In this document: one piece after another, positions 1 through 11,000 of the stretch
Layout: every line of letters begins with the position of its first letter
Position numbering within the stretch: the first letter of the stretch is position 1
NCBI RefSeq assembly: GCF_963678635.1
Contig: NC_087063.1
Coordinates: forward strand, 55,765,504 to 55,829,503
Reading direction: 5' to 3'
DNA length: 64,000 nt
From: Symsagittifera roscoffensis
Lineage: Eukaryota; Xenacoelomorpha; Acoela; Convolutidae
Program-made: the position numbers and the translations under genes
The notes under the pieces: model-generated
What the model was told of the DNA's origin: nothing
Seen by the model: only the letters and a program-made list of their open reading frames with translations
Databases searched by the model: none

Positions 1-3000
1 CCCATACCTAGGATTGATGAGAGCCTCTCGAAGTTAGGTGATGCAAAATTTTTTACGACTCTTGATTTAGGCTCGGCCTTTTGGCAAGTACCACTAAGGA
101 AGCAGGACAGGGACAAGACAGGGTTTGCCTGCGAGCTGGGTCTGTTTCAATGGAAACGGATGCCGTTTGGACTTTGCAATGCCACAGCCACGTTTCAGCG
201 GTTGATGGCACACGCGCTGATAGGCGTAACGAAGAAGTATGGCAACCTGGTAATATGCTACGTGGATGACGTGGTAATAGCGACGCCAACACTGGAAGAC
301 CACATTGAGAGACTTGACGAAGTGTTTGCATGCATGAAGAGGTCGGGGCTAAAGTGTAAACCATCAAAGTGCGAGATACTCAAGGACTCAATAAAATACT
401 TGGGCAGGATGGTAGACAAGCACGGCATCAGACCTGATACGGACGCCGTGGAAGCAGTCCTGACCTGGAAATCACCGAAGACAGAGCACCAGTTGATGAG
501 CTTCCTGGTTTTCGCTAACTATTATAGAGAATTCTTCAAAGGCTATGCAGACAAGGTATACCCGATGCAACAATTAATGAGACACAAGGGCAAGAAGTTC
601 ACATGGAACAACGCAGCAGAAGAGTCATTCCAGAGAATAAAGAAAGAGCTATGTGAGGCACCAGTACTGGGTATGCCGACTGAGAAAGGGATGTACGTGC
701 TGGACACGGATGCGTCGGTAGTCGCGATTTCTGGGATTCTCCACCAAGAACAAGAATGGAATGGGAAGACAGTCTTGAGACCAATAGCGTACGGGAGCAA
801 AGTCCTGAGTGACACGGAAATGAAGTACGGAGCACCGAAAGCAGAGATGTTCGCGGTGGTTACCTTTGTCGAGAAATACAGGGCATACCTGGGCAGTGAT
901 CCATTCAAGTTGCGAGTCGACAACAGAGCACTGAGCTGGCTGAAAACGTACTCAATGGACCAAAGTTACATTGGGAGGTGGATAGTTCGCCTGGACGGAT
1001 ACAACATGATAATTGAGCATAGAACGCGAGATAAACATCAGAATGCCGACAGCTTGAGTAAGAAGACGGAGTTCTATGAGAGACAAGAGCAAAGAGAAGC
1101 AGACAGACCTGAAATCAAAGATGGCTTCTCATTCATGGACAAGGAAACGTACGACAGTCTTCCACTCACGAGATGGCTGGACAAGTCAGGCAAACCGATA
1201 GAAGATCATCCTGAATTGCCTAAAGAGCTTCCAGAGAAGACCATCTTGAAGAAGAGCAAGAGAATTCCGATTGAGATTATACTCAAGTCGAAGATCGTGA
1301 AGGAGACGCTCAAGGCAAAAGGCTATGATCTTAACCAGGTGGAAGCAGGAACTGCACAGATAGATGATGACTTAATGAGGTTGCTCGAGAAACTATCAGA
1401 TGATAAGCCCGTGATCCAAGAGAAGGGTAAAGAGGAACCGGAAGTCACTATACTTCGGAGAAAAGAGACAGTGAACGATACTAACTCATCAAGAAGAAGC
1501 GTCACTGACAGCAAAGATGTCGTGCGGTCACTAGTTGACAAAATCCCCGAAGACATTCTGGAGCAGACCAAGGTTAGGAAAAAGAAATTGACGTTCAAAG
1601 AAGATACTGAACACCTGGGACTAGGTCAAGAGTCCGGGGAGTGTTCCAGGTTCACGGAAGAAGGAACCGGAGAAGGAAAATTGTCCGGCGAGCGTGAAGG
1701 ATGGGATGAAGACTCGGATGAGAGCAGCGAAAACCAAGACAGTCTGTGCATGATATTGGCGGAAGAGAAGACAAGGCACCACGACAGGGAGTTACAGACG
1801 GATCTATCTTCAGGAACATACAACATGGACATACAGGAGATGCGAGGTGGTGAGGAACTTGAGAAAATTGCGGTTGCAAGGAAACCATTCAGGGAACTAT
1901 CATGCAACTCAAACATCAGAACGAATCTGGTGCCAGAAGATGATATGAAAATCGTGAAAAGGATGATATGCGTGAAACTGAGTGATGACATCCACAACCC
2001 TGGTGAGATGAATGGACAGATCATGGCGCTAAAGGAGCATGTCAAGGCGAGATATAGGCTGTCAGACCTAATAAGAGCCCAGAAGAATGACAAAATGACA
2101 AGTAACCTCTCCAAATGGATCCAGTCGGGGGTCAAGGAGAAGGGGGAACTTGAGGAAGACAGCTACAAGATCTTGAGCCAGTTCTACAAAGAAAAGAAAG
2201 ACTTACTTTATCACACAGCTGATGGGGTGGTAGCGTGCGAGAGGAGAGATGAGGAAAAGATATTACACAAACACAACCTCATCATACTACCACAATTGTA
2301 CCAGACGGAGGTGGTTTTCAGATCACACGACCAGATGGGCCACCAGGGGATAGACAAAGTACAACAAAGGATACTTCACAGGTTTGATTGGCCAGGAATG
2401 AGAAAAGCTTGCGAGAGATGGGTGAATGCCTGCCTGGCATGTCTCCAGGTAAAAGACCCAAGGAAGATGAAGTTTCCCCTCAAGTCCGTTGAGAGCTCAG
2501 AGTTCAATGAAGTGGTGCAGATAGACCATCAAAAAATCTGCATGACAGAGTCGGGATATAACCAGATACTGGTTATAATAGATCACTTCACAAAGTTGGC
2601 GGAAGCGGTTCCGTGCCAGACAGCCTCGGCCGAAGAGACATGTGATCATCTGATAACGCATTGGATATCGCGGTATGGTTGTCCAATGACTTTCCAGTCG
2701 GACAACGGCAAAGCTTTCGTGGGGGACTTGACAAAAGAATTGATGAAGAGATCGCACATTGCTCAAGCACACTCGACGACCTATCATCCACAGACCAATG
2801 GGTTGGTAGAGAGACAGAATAGGACACTGGTCAACATGTTAAGGGTGTACTGCTCAAGATACATGACGGACTGGGACAAATATCTGCCACAGGTAGTAGG
2901 AGCCTACAACAGTACACAGCACTCAACGACGGGCATCAGTCCTTTCATGATGTTGACGGGCAGGGAGAGAGCAATGCCTCTGACATTCTTTTACCCGGAA

Positions 3001-3924
3001 TACGAAGGGAAAAGGAGGTCGCCTCAGGCATACGTGAAAGAAGCGATCAAAAGACAACAGGAGTTGAACGAGCTATGCAGGAGGAACACGGCGCAAGCGC
3101 AAATGAGGCAACGCAGGAAATATGACGAAAAAATATTACGAGCAAAACCATATGAAGTGGGCCAATACGTGTGGGTCTTCCAAAATGTCATACCGCCCAA
3201 GGGAACAAAGAAACTACTCAAGAAGTGGAGGGGACCATTCATGATAACGGAGGTTCATCAACAAGGACGGTTCTATCGCTTGAGTACTGGGCGAGCAGCA
3301 CATTATGAAAATCTGAAGCCTCACGTCCCGTCCCCAGAGGATTGGTGCATACCGAAGGACATGGAGGGTCTTGAGTACCTGGTGGTAGAGCCAGCGTGGG
3401 AAGTGAATGAAAAAGGCACCAGAGAGAAAAATGATGGTAATGAGAACTTGAGTTTGGACGACAACGAAAAGATAGGAGGGGAGTTTGATGCAGGATCATT
3501 TGTAGAAGAAGACTGGAACGACCCGGAGCAAGATGAGGTGCCGAAGTGGATGGAGCCGGATCGACCGACACCACCGGAAACCAGAACTGGTAATCGTAAA
3601 CGCACCGGCATGAGGTACAACAGGTACGGGGATGACTTCTTGATCGATAAGATACAGCCAGACAAACTGGGCGAGGAACTACTGAGCGCAGGCGAACTGG
3701 AAGCCGGAGAGGAATGGCAGGTCATTGACGATGGTGGACACTATCCGCAGGAAGACCACTCGACGCCGGAATTAGAGACGGATCTCGAGCAGAGTGAGAT
3801 AGAGAGGAGGGAGAACACAAACTTGAGGATACTAGAGTGGATGCGCGATGTCAAAGACGAGAGCCACGAAGGACAAAGCATTCGACAAGTCGATGTATCA
3901 GCGGCAAATTACATGAAGACATAG
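1..3924 (+). CDS. pol: Copy A pol, 5'-truncated: RT - RNase H - integrase
   Basis: Frame 1 is open from base 1 to the TAG at 3922-3924, so the N-terminus lies outside the window. It reads from RT palm (PIPRIDES) through the FGLCNA block and the catalytic YVDD (about 268-280). A Ty3/gypsy RNase H follows (LDTDAS about 700, then RVDNRALSWL and HQNADSLSK about 1040). A linker of roughly 415 residues, partly acidic, separates it from the integrase. The integrase has an HHCC zinc finger (H-x3-H near 2325, CLAC near 2437), a DDE core (QID about 2520, QSDNG about 2696, LVERQ about 2806) and a GPF module (KWRGPF about 3225). The gypsy block SFLGFANYY reads SFLVFANYY here. The TAA that ends pol in copies B and C is CAA in this copy, so the frame runs on about 18 codons to TAG. 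The protein would copy element RNA and integrate cDNA, but this copy lacks Gag, protease and a 5' LTR. Confidence 0.93.
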   Translation, partial: PIPRIDESLSKLGDAKFFTTLDLGSAFWQVPLRKQDRDKTGFACELGLFQWKRMPFGLCNATATFQRLMAHALIGVTKKYGNLVICYVDDVVIATPTLEDHIERLDEVFACMKRSGLKCKPSKCEILKDSIKYLGRMVDKHGIRPDTDAVEAVLTWKSPKTEHQLMSFLVFANYYREFFKGYADKVYPMQQLMRHKGKKFTWNNAAEESFQRIKKELCEAPVLGMPTEKGMYVLDTDASVVAISGILHQEQEWNGKTVLRPIAYGSKVLSDTEMKYGAPKAEMFAVVTFVEKYRAYLGSDPFKLRVDNRALSWLKTYSMDQSYIGRWIVRLDGYNMIIEHRTRDKHQNADSLSKKTEFYERQEQREADRPEIKDGFSFMDKETYDSLPLTRWLDKSGKPIEDHPELPKELPEKTILKKSKRIPIEIILKSKIVKETLKAKGYDLNQVEAGTAQIDDDLMRLLEKLSDDKPVIQEKGKEEPEVTILRRKETVNDTNSSRRSVTDSKDVVRSLVDKIPEDILEQTKVRKKKLTFKEDTEHLGLGQESGECSRFTEEGTGEGKLSGEREGWDEDSDESSENQDSLCMILAEEKTRHHDRELQTDLSSGTYNMDIQEMRGGEELEKIAVARKPFRELSCNSNIRTNLVPEDDMKIVKRMICVKLSDDIHNPGEMNGQIMALKEHVKARYRLSDLIRAQKNDKMTSNLSKWIQSGVKEKGELEEDSYKILSQFYKEKKDLLYHTADGVVACERRDEEKILHKHNLIILPQLYQTEVVFRSHDQMGHQGIDKVQQRILHRFDWPGMRKACERWVNACLACLQVKDPRKMKFPLKSVESSEFNEVVQIDHQKICMTESGYNQILVIIDHFTKLAEAVPCQTASAEETCDHLITHWISRYGCPMTFQSDNGKAFVGDLTKELMKRSHIAQAHSTTYHPQTNGLVERQNRTLVNMLRVYCSRYMTDWDKYLPQVVGAYNSTQHSTTGISPFMMLTGRERAMPLTFFYPEYEGKRRSPQAYVKEAIKRQQELNELCRRNTAQAQMRQRRKYDEKILRAKPYEVGQYVWVFQNVIPPKGTKKLLKKWRGPFMITEVHQQGRFYRLSTGRAAHYENLKPHVPSPEDWCIPKDMEGLEYLVVEPAWEVNEKGTREKNDGNENLSLDDNEKIGGEFDAGSFVEEDWNDPEQDEVPKWMEPDRPTPPETRTGNRKRTGMRYNRYGDDFLIDKIQPDKLGEELLSAGELEAGEEWQVIDDGGHYPQEDHSTPELETDLEQSEIERRENTNLRILEWMRDVKDESHEGQSIRQVDVSAANYMKT

Positions 3925-4638
3925 GACCCTCTTTTCGGATGGACGGCAACAGACAGGCCACTGGACATTCCTCAGGACAATTCAGACCCGACAACATCGA
4001 CGGGGACGTCGATAAATATTTTTGTCCGGGGAGTGGGGGTAGGACTTACCCACACCGAAAATTTGATGATAAAGAAGCTCAAGGAAGTGAGAGAAACAAG
4101 CGAGTTGGAACTGCAAGAAGAAGAGCCGGAGCCTACCATAGGTCGGAATTTCAAAACGAAATTTGAAATACCCAATGAGTACTCGGAGAACATCATGATA
4201 ACAGATAGTGACTTCATCCTGTCAAACAGGACTAGCGCGATCTGCATCACGGCGGACATGAGTTTCAAATCAAGATTGGAAGCTGACTTCAGAAGAGAGT
4301 ACCAGAACGTGGAGTTTCTGTTCAGACAGAGACCAGGACTAGGAGGGATGGCAGCGCTTCCACCATCAGTAGCACAGGTCCCGGGCAAATATCTGTGCTT
4401 CCTAGTGACGAGGGTCAATGACAGGAACACAATTGATCCCGAACACGTGATGTTGGCACTAACAAGACTACGAGACTTCATGACTGAAAGAGGAATAAAG
4501 GAGGTCTCAATGCCGGTGTATGACCCAAACAGGGGCAAACTGAGCTCGAGGGAATTGTACGCTATCCTACATGTAGTCTTTGCGGAAACTGAGATAATGG
4601 TGTATCTGCACAAAAAATACTACTTGAGCATCGCCTGA
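3925..4638 (+). CDS. Copy A macro-domain-like ORF, in frame with pol
   Basis: Open in the same frame as pol after the TAG, ending TGA at 4636-4638; the first GTG is at 4033. A short acidic N-terminal stretch precedes about 150 residues that resemble macro domains of the TARG1/OARD1 type in order and spacing. These are AICITADMSFKSRLEADFRREY (substrate-loop position, split here as AICITADM and ADFRREY), a GG-aliphatic segment, KYLCFLVTR (the position of YLITK), a paired helix, then VSMPVYDPNRGKLSS, HVVFAETEIMVYLH. The family binds or hydrolyses ADP-ribose. The active-site lysine of TARG1 appears to be Arg and the GCGLD loop is altered, so binding without hydrolysis is plausible. This is a remote-homology call made by eye. 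The same protein is conserved in B and C at about 95%. Confidence 0.6.
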   Translation, partial: DPLFGWTATDRPLDIPQDNSDPTTSTGTSINIFVRGVGVGLTHTENLMIKKLKEVRETSELELQEEEPEPTIGRNFKTKFEIPNEYSENIMITDSDFILSNRTSAICITADMSFKSRLEADFRREYQNVEFLFRQRPGLGGMAALPPSVAQVPGKYLCFLVTRVNDRNTIDPEHVMLALTRLRDFMTERGIKEVSMPVYDPNRGKLSSRELYAILHVVFAETEIMVYLHKKYYLSIA

Positions 4639-5159
4639 GTTGGGGACACGGGGGTCTCGAGTTAGGTGTGAGGGAGGAGTCTTGAGTTAGGTACTGGGGT
4701 GCGGCACAGGTAAAGGGATCTTAAGACGTGATTGGCATGACAATTGAATTTTTAAAAAGAATTAACGGTGCTAAAACATAAAATGAATCTGCATGCTTTT
4801 AAGGAAATTCCAATTGAATCGTTTTTTATAGAGTGAAAATGATTAGATTTTAACCATACTGGTGAAAAGGGGGGTCTCTAGGTTAGGAACATGACAAGTT
4901 AAGTTTTAATATGGTTTCTGTTTTCAGATCAAGTTTGAAAAACAAAGTTGAAAATCCAACTACACTCAAGCGAGAGACAGAAAGAGAAATCTTGATTGAA
5001 CTCGCGACAATCGACACCTACAGCAAGTGTTTGCAAGGGAACATTTCTAGAGAATTCTTGAGTTGGGTAATACTTGAGTCGGTAAGGTAATTCTTGAGCT
5101 GGTAAGGTAATTCTTGAGCTGGTTAACACATACCTGTATACATCCCGAAGCCACAAAGA
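4639..5159 (+). promoter_or_regulatory. Copy A macro-to-ORF3 spacer with 3' splice site
   Basis: About 520 bp with no long ORF, conserved in B (25000-25528) and C (41237-41730). A pyrimidine-rich tract, TTTCTGTTTTCAG, ends at AG 4926-4927 and looks like a spliceosomal acceptor; all three copies keep it. Repeated CTTGAG/CTCGAG words crowd the spacer, including TCTNGAGTTAGGT twice near 4656 and 4680. A 20-bp unit (CTTGAGCTGGTAAGGTAATT) is tandemly repeated at about 5093-5130, just before the ORF3 ATG. I infer that a spliced subgenomic transcript presents ORF3 to ribosomes. No TATA box or poly(A) signal is convincing. Confidence 0.5.
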
Positions 5160-6122
5160 ATGGCAGACAGATTCTGGAAATCCATGCCCGCGGCCCTGAA
5201 GAAGCCTACTCTTGATGAGCTGTACAGACGCCTGAGGGACCTGGACTATACCCAGATAGACGAGAGAATGGCGGTAATGCTGAATGCCATCCTCCAGTTG
5301 GAAGACCAGGGTGAATGCAGGGAGTCTGCGACGGAGGCTGTCTTGATGATTGGCTACACCACCGAGGGTATATCAAACCAAGAACAGACCAGATGGTTGT
5401 CTTGGAATGTGGATGGAGGAGTAAGGGGCTTTGACTTGGCAAGGAGTCCTGGCCTGAGTAACAATACCGAATATGGCGCAGGGGAATTCCCACTACCAAC
5501 TAGGCCAACAGCAAGATCTACAGGCCAAAGCTCGAGTAAGGTGCTATGGATGACGCGAGCACAACAGACGACCGAGGCATACCCGGATCTTGGTGTTCTA
5601 AAGAAAGAGCTCGAGAAGACGCAGAAGGAAAGGAATAAGGCGAACCTCGATCGGGATCAGGCAAAGCTGGATCGGGAGAAGGTTCAGCTGGAAAGGGACC
5701 AGGCGGTCAACGAGCGAGATCAGACTCTGAGGTTGCTTGAGATGCTAAAGGCTGAACATCAGCAGGAGCTAAGGGTGCGGGAGAATGCCGCGAATTGTGA
5801 ACAACTGAAGTCGGAGTTGGAGAGAATAGAACAACGACAACGCGAACTTGACGCACAGAAGGGAGCCAGGCCGAAGGAGCGAGCGGTTACCAGCTCGAGA
5901 CCAGAGTCACGCATGGAGGTGGATGAAGTCCCCAGAGCAAGAGCACGGTTCAACCTTGACCGCGAGGCCCGGGAACACATGAGTGAAGGGTTGGAAGTCT
6001 GGATACCGAATGACGCAACGTCTTCCTTGCGTAGCCTAGAGACGCAACCCGTACGCCCGCTGATGGATGTGGTGCTGCCGGATTATATACCCCAACCTCG
6101 ACCTCGAGTGACAGTCAGGTGA
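5160..6122 (+). pseudogene. Copy A ORF3, N-terminal coiled-coil part
   Basis: ATG at 5160 (MADRFW) is shared by B and C and is preceded by stops, so I take it as the ORF3 start. About 50 residues of helical leader are followed by a Ser/Pro-rich stretch. A long charged heptad-like coiled coil comes next (about residues 145-235, rich in ERD/LDR/QLE repeats), probably for oligomerisation. The frame closes at TGA 6120-6122 because of a single extra base near 6085 (GGATTATAT against GGGATAT in C). The protein continues in the next frame at 6119. I do not recognise the region before the coil. Confidence 0.8.
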
Positions 6123-7087
6123 GCGGCGGCTCATCGCGTCTGAAAGAGCTGGGCGAGAAATTACGGCAGAAAAGTCGTGAAAGTTCGGCAAGACCGGAGC
6201 TTCCCCCGACTTGGAGGGAACAGCCGGTCAGGAGCGTTGTGATCTCGAGTTATAAGAAAAATACAGAGGGGAGGTACCACAGGCACAATCGGCTGGATTG
6301 GAGTGCGGAACAGAAAGCCAGGAGGGACTGCTTTCATGATGCAGCCTGGGTGGAGTATCTTGCGCCACCCCGCGTGCCAGAAGGTGCGGTCCACCTGATC
6401 ATAGGGGACAGCCTGGTGCGGGTGTTGACCCGGATCCGGTCGCACTGGCAGACAGGAATCTTGAGTTTCGCTGGAGCGGCCACGCCACAGATGTTGGCGA
6501 CGCTTGAGATGCTAGGGATGACTAAAGTGTACACGGTGACCTTGATGATCGGGACTAACGATGTATCAAGGGGAGAAGCAAGGAAAATAACGAGGCTGCA
6601 CGACAAGATGAGTTGCCTTCTTGAGGAGCTGAGGATCCAGATGGACCCCATCCTGTTGACGGTATGTACCATCCCCTACAACATGATGTTTGACCAGCAC
6701 GCCTTGGAGATGAACGAGAAGGTGCGGAACCTAAACAAGGTGATCCGAGATATCCACCGGAAAAATGTGCTCCCTGTCAGACTGTTGGACGTGGCGGAGC
6801 GCATGGAGAAAAAGGGATTCCCTGAAGACACCTCCAATGATGGAATCCACTTCGATAGGCCAAGGGGAGCGGAGTGGCTGAACGACGTCTTCCAAGAACA
6901 CATAAACACGCTAGAGGCAGATCTGCTAGAGACAGCCCAATTCACGTTAGGACCACCCCGAACCCACCATTCCTTGCCTCAAGGGCCTTGTCTGCTCGCT
7001 TGGGAACGAGAGTTGACACTAGAGATAGTTCGAGGAGCAACCAGACCAGATTGCAGAGTGTCACGCCAATGGAGTCTGAGGAGGTGA
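6119..7087 (+). pseudogene. Copy A ORF3, SGNH/GDSL hydrolase domain part
   Basis: Continuation of ORF3 in the +1 frame. After a basic, arginine-rich linker comes an SGNH/GDSL-hydrolase domain with every catalytic block in order: block I GDSL (about 6408), block II FAGAA Gly (about 6470), block III GTND (about 6553), block V DGIHFD (about 6840). In unbroken copies these are Ser417, Gly438, Asn466, Asp560 and His563. The family comprises Ser-His esterases and lipases; SGNH esterase domains are also known from some CR1-type non-LTR retrotransposons. The true frame is lost near 6955, where two bases are missing relative to C. From there to 7087 the reading is out of frame. Confidence 0.82.
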
Positions 7088-8097
7088 CGTCATCAACACC
7101 TCCAGGCTCGGCGATATCCTCTGTGGTAGTGGAAGAGAACAAGCGGGAAAAGAGATCTATGGAGACCGCTCGCTTGAGATATCCTGAGAAGGTGAAAGAA
7201 CTGGACCTAGAGGGTTTGGAATGCAGGCAAGAATTGGCGGAGACCCTGGGGATTGAACGAGTGTCGCACGAGGATTTAAACAGACATCATTGCGTGGACT
7301 GGTTGAAAGCTCATGAGGCACACTTCTCGAGAACGAAATTGATGGAGACCGCAGATCTGACCGGAATTCCCACAAAAGCGATCATGGGACCCATTAACTA
7401 CAGACCTCTCAAGCTGTTGGGGAGTCCTGGACTCATAGTAGAACCCCCCAAACACCGAACAAGCATCGCCAGGATCAGGTTGGCGACCCCGGCACAGTTG
7501 AAAGTGGTGGACAAGCTACTCAATCCGGGGGGAATGGAATTGCCAGATGCCGCTTACGAAGGCTCGAAGTTGGCGGAAGATCCCAGGTACGGGAAGCCCT
7601 GTGGCAGCACCCAGCTGGCCAAAACCCTGGCAGTTTATGATAGAGCAGATCCAGCTGCTGCGAGAGTAGTCATTGTGGCGGGATCGGACTTCGAAGGAAC
7701 GTCTCCCAAGTTGTTCTGGCCGCAGACTCTGATATACTCTTTGCCAGGAGCTGAATTAAACCAGATGTTAACTCTGGTGGTGGCAATAAAGTCGGAGATG
7801 CCCTGTGAGCCTGAGTTGCTATTGTTTGCAGGAATGAATGATCACCTGCACGCGATGGGACTTCTTGAGCAGCTAAAGGGCAATGAAATTCCGACATCGA
7901 GGAAGATATGGGAAGCCATTCAGGCGTTGTTTGCAGCGATGAATGAAGTGCAGGAGAATGTTGTCTCGAGATTTGGATCCAAAACGAAGGTGGTGTTCAC
8001 CACATCCCCTGGATACGCGAATATGCCACCTGCCCTACAATTCGTGTACGCGGTCTTGATCCTAATAGCAGAGGGGAAGAAGCACCACCCCTCGTGA
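6958..8097 (+). pseudogene. Copy A ORF3, second SGNH-like domain (broken by deletion)
   Basis: This frame resumes ORF3 from about 6958 and stops at TGA 8095-8097. It opens with a Ser/Thr-rich linker, then a helical stretch (HHCVDWLKAHE), then a second domain that mirrors the first SGNH domain: VIVAGSDFEG (block I position), LPGAELNQML (block II), LLFAGMNDH (block III, G-x-N-D). The Asp of the usual GDS is swapped to GSD, so catalysis is doubtful. Near 8075 copy A lacks 443 bp present in C (44638-45080). The break lies in matching GAGGGAA/GAGGGAG words, typical of a short-direct-repeat deletion, and it shifts the frame. Confidence 0.72.
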
Positions 8098-11000
8098 AAC
8101 AAGTCTGGAGTTTTCTGGAGAAACAATTGGAGCTGGCCGAAGTAAGAGACATGACGGTGGCTAGATTCGTCTCGGCCGCCAATGAAGTGACGATTGGAGG
8201 GTTCTGGAGAGAGCACGCCAAGGGTGAGCTGAGGACTAGGAGGGATCATGAGATTCTCAAGTTCTTGAGTCCTTGCTGGGAAAAGGAATTCATGGCAGGA
8301 ATGTTCGGCACCACGGCGACTATCTTTGGAGCCTTCGTGCAGGAGATACTGGACATGCCCATCAGCCTGCTCTTGGCTTTGTATCTGGTCTACCCCAGAT
8401 ACTTGTTCAACATGGGCCCAGCATACATGTTTAGTCGAGGAGTAGAGACACTTCGAGTTGATGGGTATCTGGCTCTATTACTCTTGACCCATGGGGAATT
8501 GGTGTCGTTTCATCGATTGATGGAATATGGAGAGCCTCTGTCTATGGGGAGAGTCCATTCGAGCATTGAAACCTACTCCTACAAGTGTGCCGCAGGGTTG
8601 AAGACGTTGTTAGTGCAATACCTCATGATGCAGAATCGGCACATGACAGGTGAAGATGAGAATCCAACCTCGAAAGAAGAATGGAAGAAGATGAATAGGG
8701 GGATGCCTCTGTTGACGGACCTATGCCTGGCAATGAGGTCGGACCCTATGGGGATAACCCGGGGTCTAGAGGAGGTGGTGACCTGCTTTTATGGTCCAGC
8801 AGTGACGTACGCATTCCCAGATCCCCTGGTGACAACGTATCGTCACTCTGTGACGCACTTGAGTCTCATCAGCATACTGGACGGGACGGCGCTCAATTGG
8901 TGTCAGCAGGAGGTGCTCAGAGCGCGAATGAGCAACACGGTACTCTTTGGAAAAGTGAAAGATGCCGAGCTGATAGTGTACAACTTCAGGGGGCAAATGC
9001 AATGTAGAATGGGAGGCAAGCGAGAGGGCCCCATCGAAACGTATCCCAAGTTTTGGAACTTGAACCCATTGACGGCAGACGGACGAGAGATCTTGAGGAT
9101 TCCTGCTTGGAAGGAACGCTTTGCGCTGGTCAAAAGGGAGCTGGAGGCCATAATGGAGAAAGAGATCCTCCCAGCCACCATGCCTGAGTACCCGATAGTC
9201 AGGAGGATGACCTTGGGAATGAACAGCCCCTTGGTAGTTCCCTCCATAATGGCGAGGATGACGACGGAGGAAATGCAGAAGTATTTCACTGATGGCTGGG
9301 ACCCCCTGTTCATCGGCTACACGGCGGCGGTCTACTTCCATACTAGCGAGGCGAAGGTAAATTCGTGGACGACGCAAGCGAAAAAGATGAGAGGTTCGCA
9401 GGCCCCCGGATATGAGGTGCGAAAGGTCTTGAGAGCTCTTGAGCAGGAGGGACTTGAGAACATGCTACCCATATGGGATGATGGCAGGATGATCATGATG
9501 GAGGGGCACGTCGCATTGGTGGACGACATGAAATTTGCAACGAGAAAATACAGGGCACCCTATGGCTTAGAACAGGTGGAAGTGAGACAGGAGGGAAAAG
9601 AACTAGATGCAGCAGGTCAACTGCACGTAGCCCTGACGAAGTACAAGAAATTGGACCCTATGACACCATCACCACTGTCAGTGGACACGCCTGGAGACAA
9701 GAGGAGTGGACCCGTCGAGGACCGGTTTAAGAAAATTCTCGAGAGAAGGAGACATGAGTCAGAAGAAGAAAGTATGGGTGAAGCCGGTGAAGACATGGAA
9801 GTGGGGAATACGCCTGAACCAGGGCCATCAGGGGAGGAGCTCACCACTCAAGAGCTGTTGAAAGACCTGAGCGAGGAGAATTGGGCAGATACTGCCACCC
9901 CACCTCTGAATCCGTCCCCCCGGAAGAATCTGGAATTGCCATTGGCAAATGAGACCTTCAATATGGGGATGATACTCTTGAGCTCGGAGGAAAGGGAAAA
10001 GAACACTTTCGAAGGGAACAGGGACATGTTCCTGGGGTCTCTGAAGAACGATGCTTGGCAGGAGTTCTTGGAAGAATTCAATCAAGAAGTGGGCAGCGAG
10101 ACGACGCTGGACAAATTCAAGGAGGAACTGTGGGACACAGTCGTAAGATTTGGAGAACCGCTTCTGATAGGAACGGGCCTGGATGAGAAGGCGAGAAAAG
10201 AGCTGCTGAGCAAGCTGGTAGAGCTGAGGAATTCACGATCGAAGACTAGAGAAGAAAAATGTGAGGACAGCTCTACTCTGAAACAAAAAACTGTAGATAA
10301 AATAGTTGATGAAATAAAAAGGGATAAGGTTGGGACTAGTAATATGATTAAAAGTACTAATATCCTTAAGGCTCGAGCAGGGGGGAGGCAAGAGTTGGAA
10401 GGATTGGAGGTAGACAGAGAGGTCGAATCAGTGATGATAGCCACAACACCCTCAAGCAGAGATGTGAAGACTCGCAAGAGGAAGAGAGAAGTGGAGGGAT
10501 TGGGTAGTCCTTCAGTGGATGCTGTTTCGGAAGGAAACTTGAGAGAGATGGCGCCCATGGTTTTGGCTCGATGCAAGACGGCGGCATACAAGAGCAGCTC
10601 GGAGCTCAGAAGACCACTTGAAGTAGAGAGGGAAATAGAGGCTTCCACCAGTTCGACATCGGAGGAAGACTTCAAGCCCCAGAAGATAAACGTGAAGAGA
10701 GGTTCAACGAACGGACAGACATGGGAAGTAGATGTCGGCAAAGAATGGATCTCGAAGGCACACCAGGCCACGGGCAAGCAAGTGACAAGTGATCCATTGG
10801 AGAGGAACAAGACGAGGAACACCTCCCGGACGTGGTGGGTGGCCCTCGAGACATTGAAGGAAATGGAGGACTGCTTGAAGAAATTGGACAGTGGAGTAGC
10901 TCGCAAGCGACGCAATTGGGCCACCCAGCAAAAGGCTGAGGTTAACAAGATAGAATTGGCGAATCAGCTGAAGAGGTCCTGGCAGAACTTGTTGAAGGAT

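Noticed and set aside
3972-4613. Antisense ORFs opposite the macro ORF (also 25554-26258 and 40507-41136)
   Set aside because: Conserved only because the sense ORF is conserved; Ser/Leu-rich shadow translation with no motif.
8270-8430. Transmembrane segment making ORF3 an envelope protein
   Set aside because: The hydrophobic stretch is short and contains Tyr/Pro; there is no signal peptide, furin-type site or fusion peptide in ORF3.
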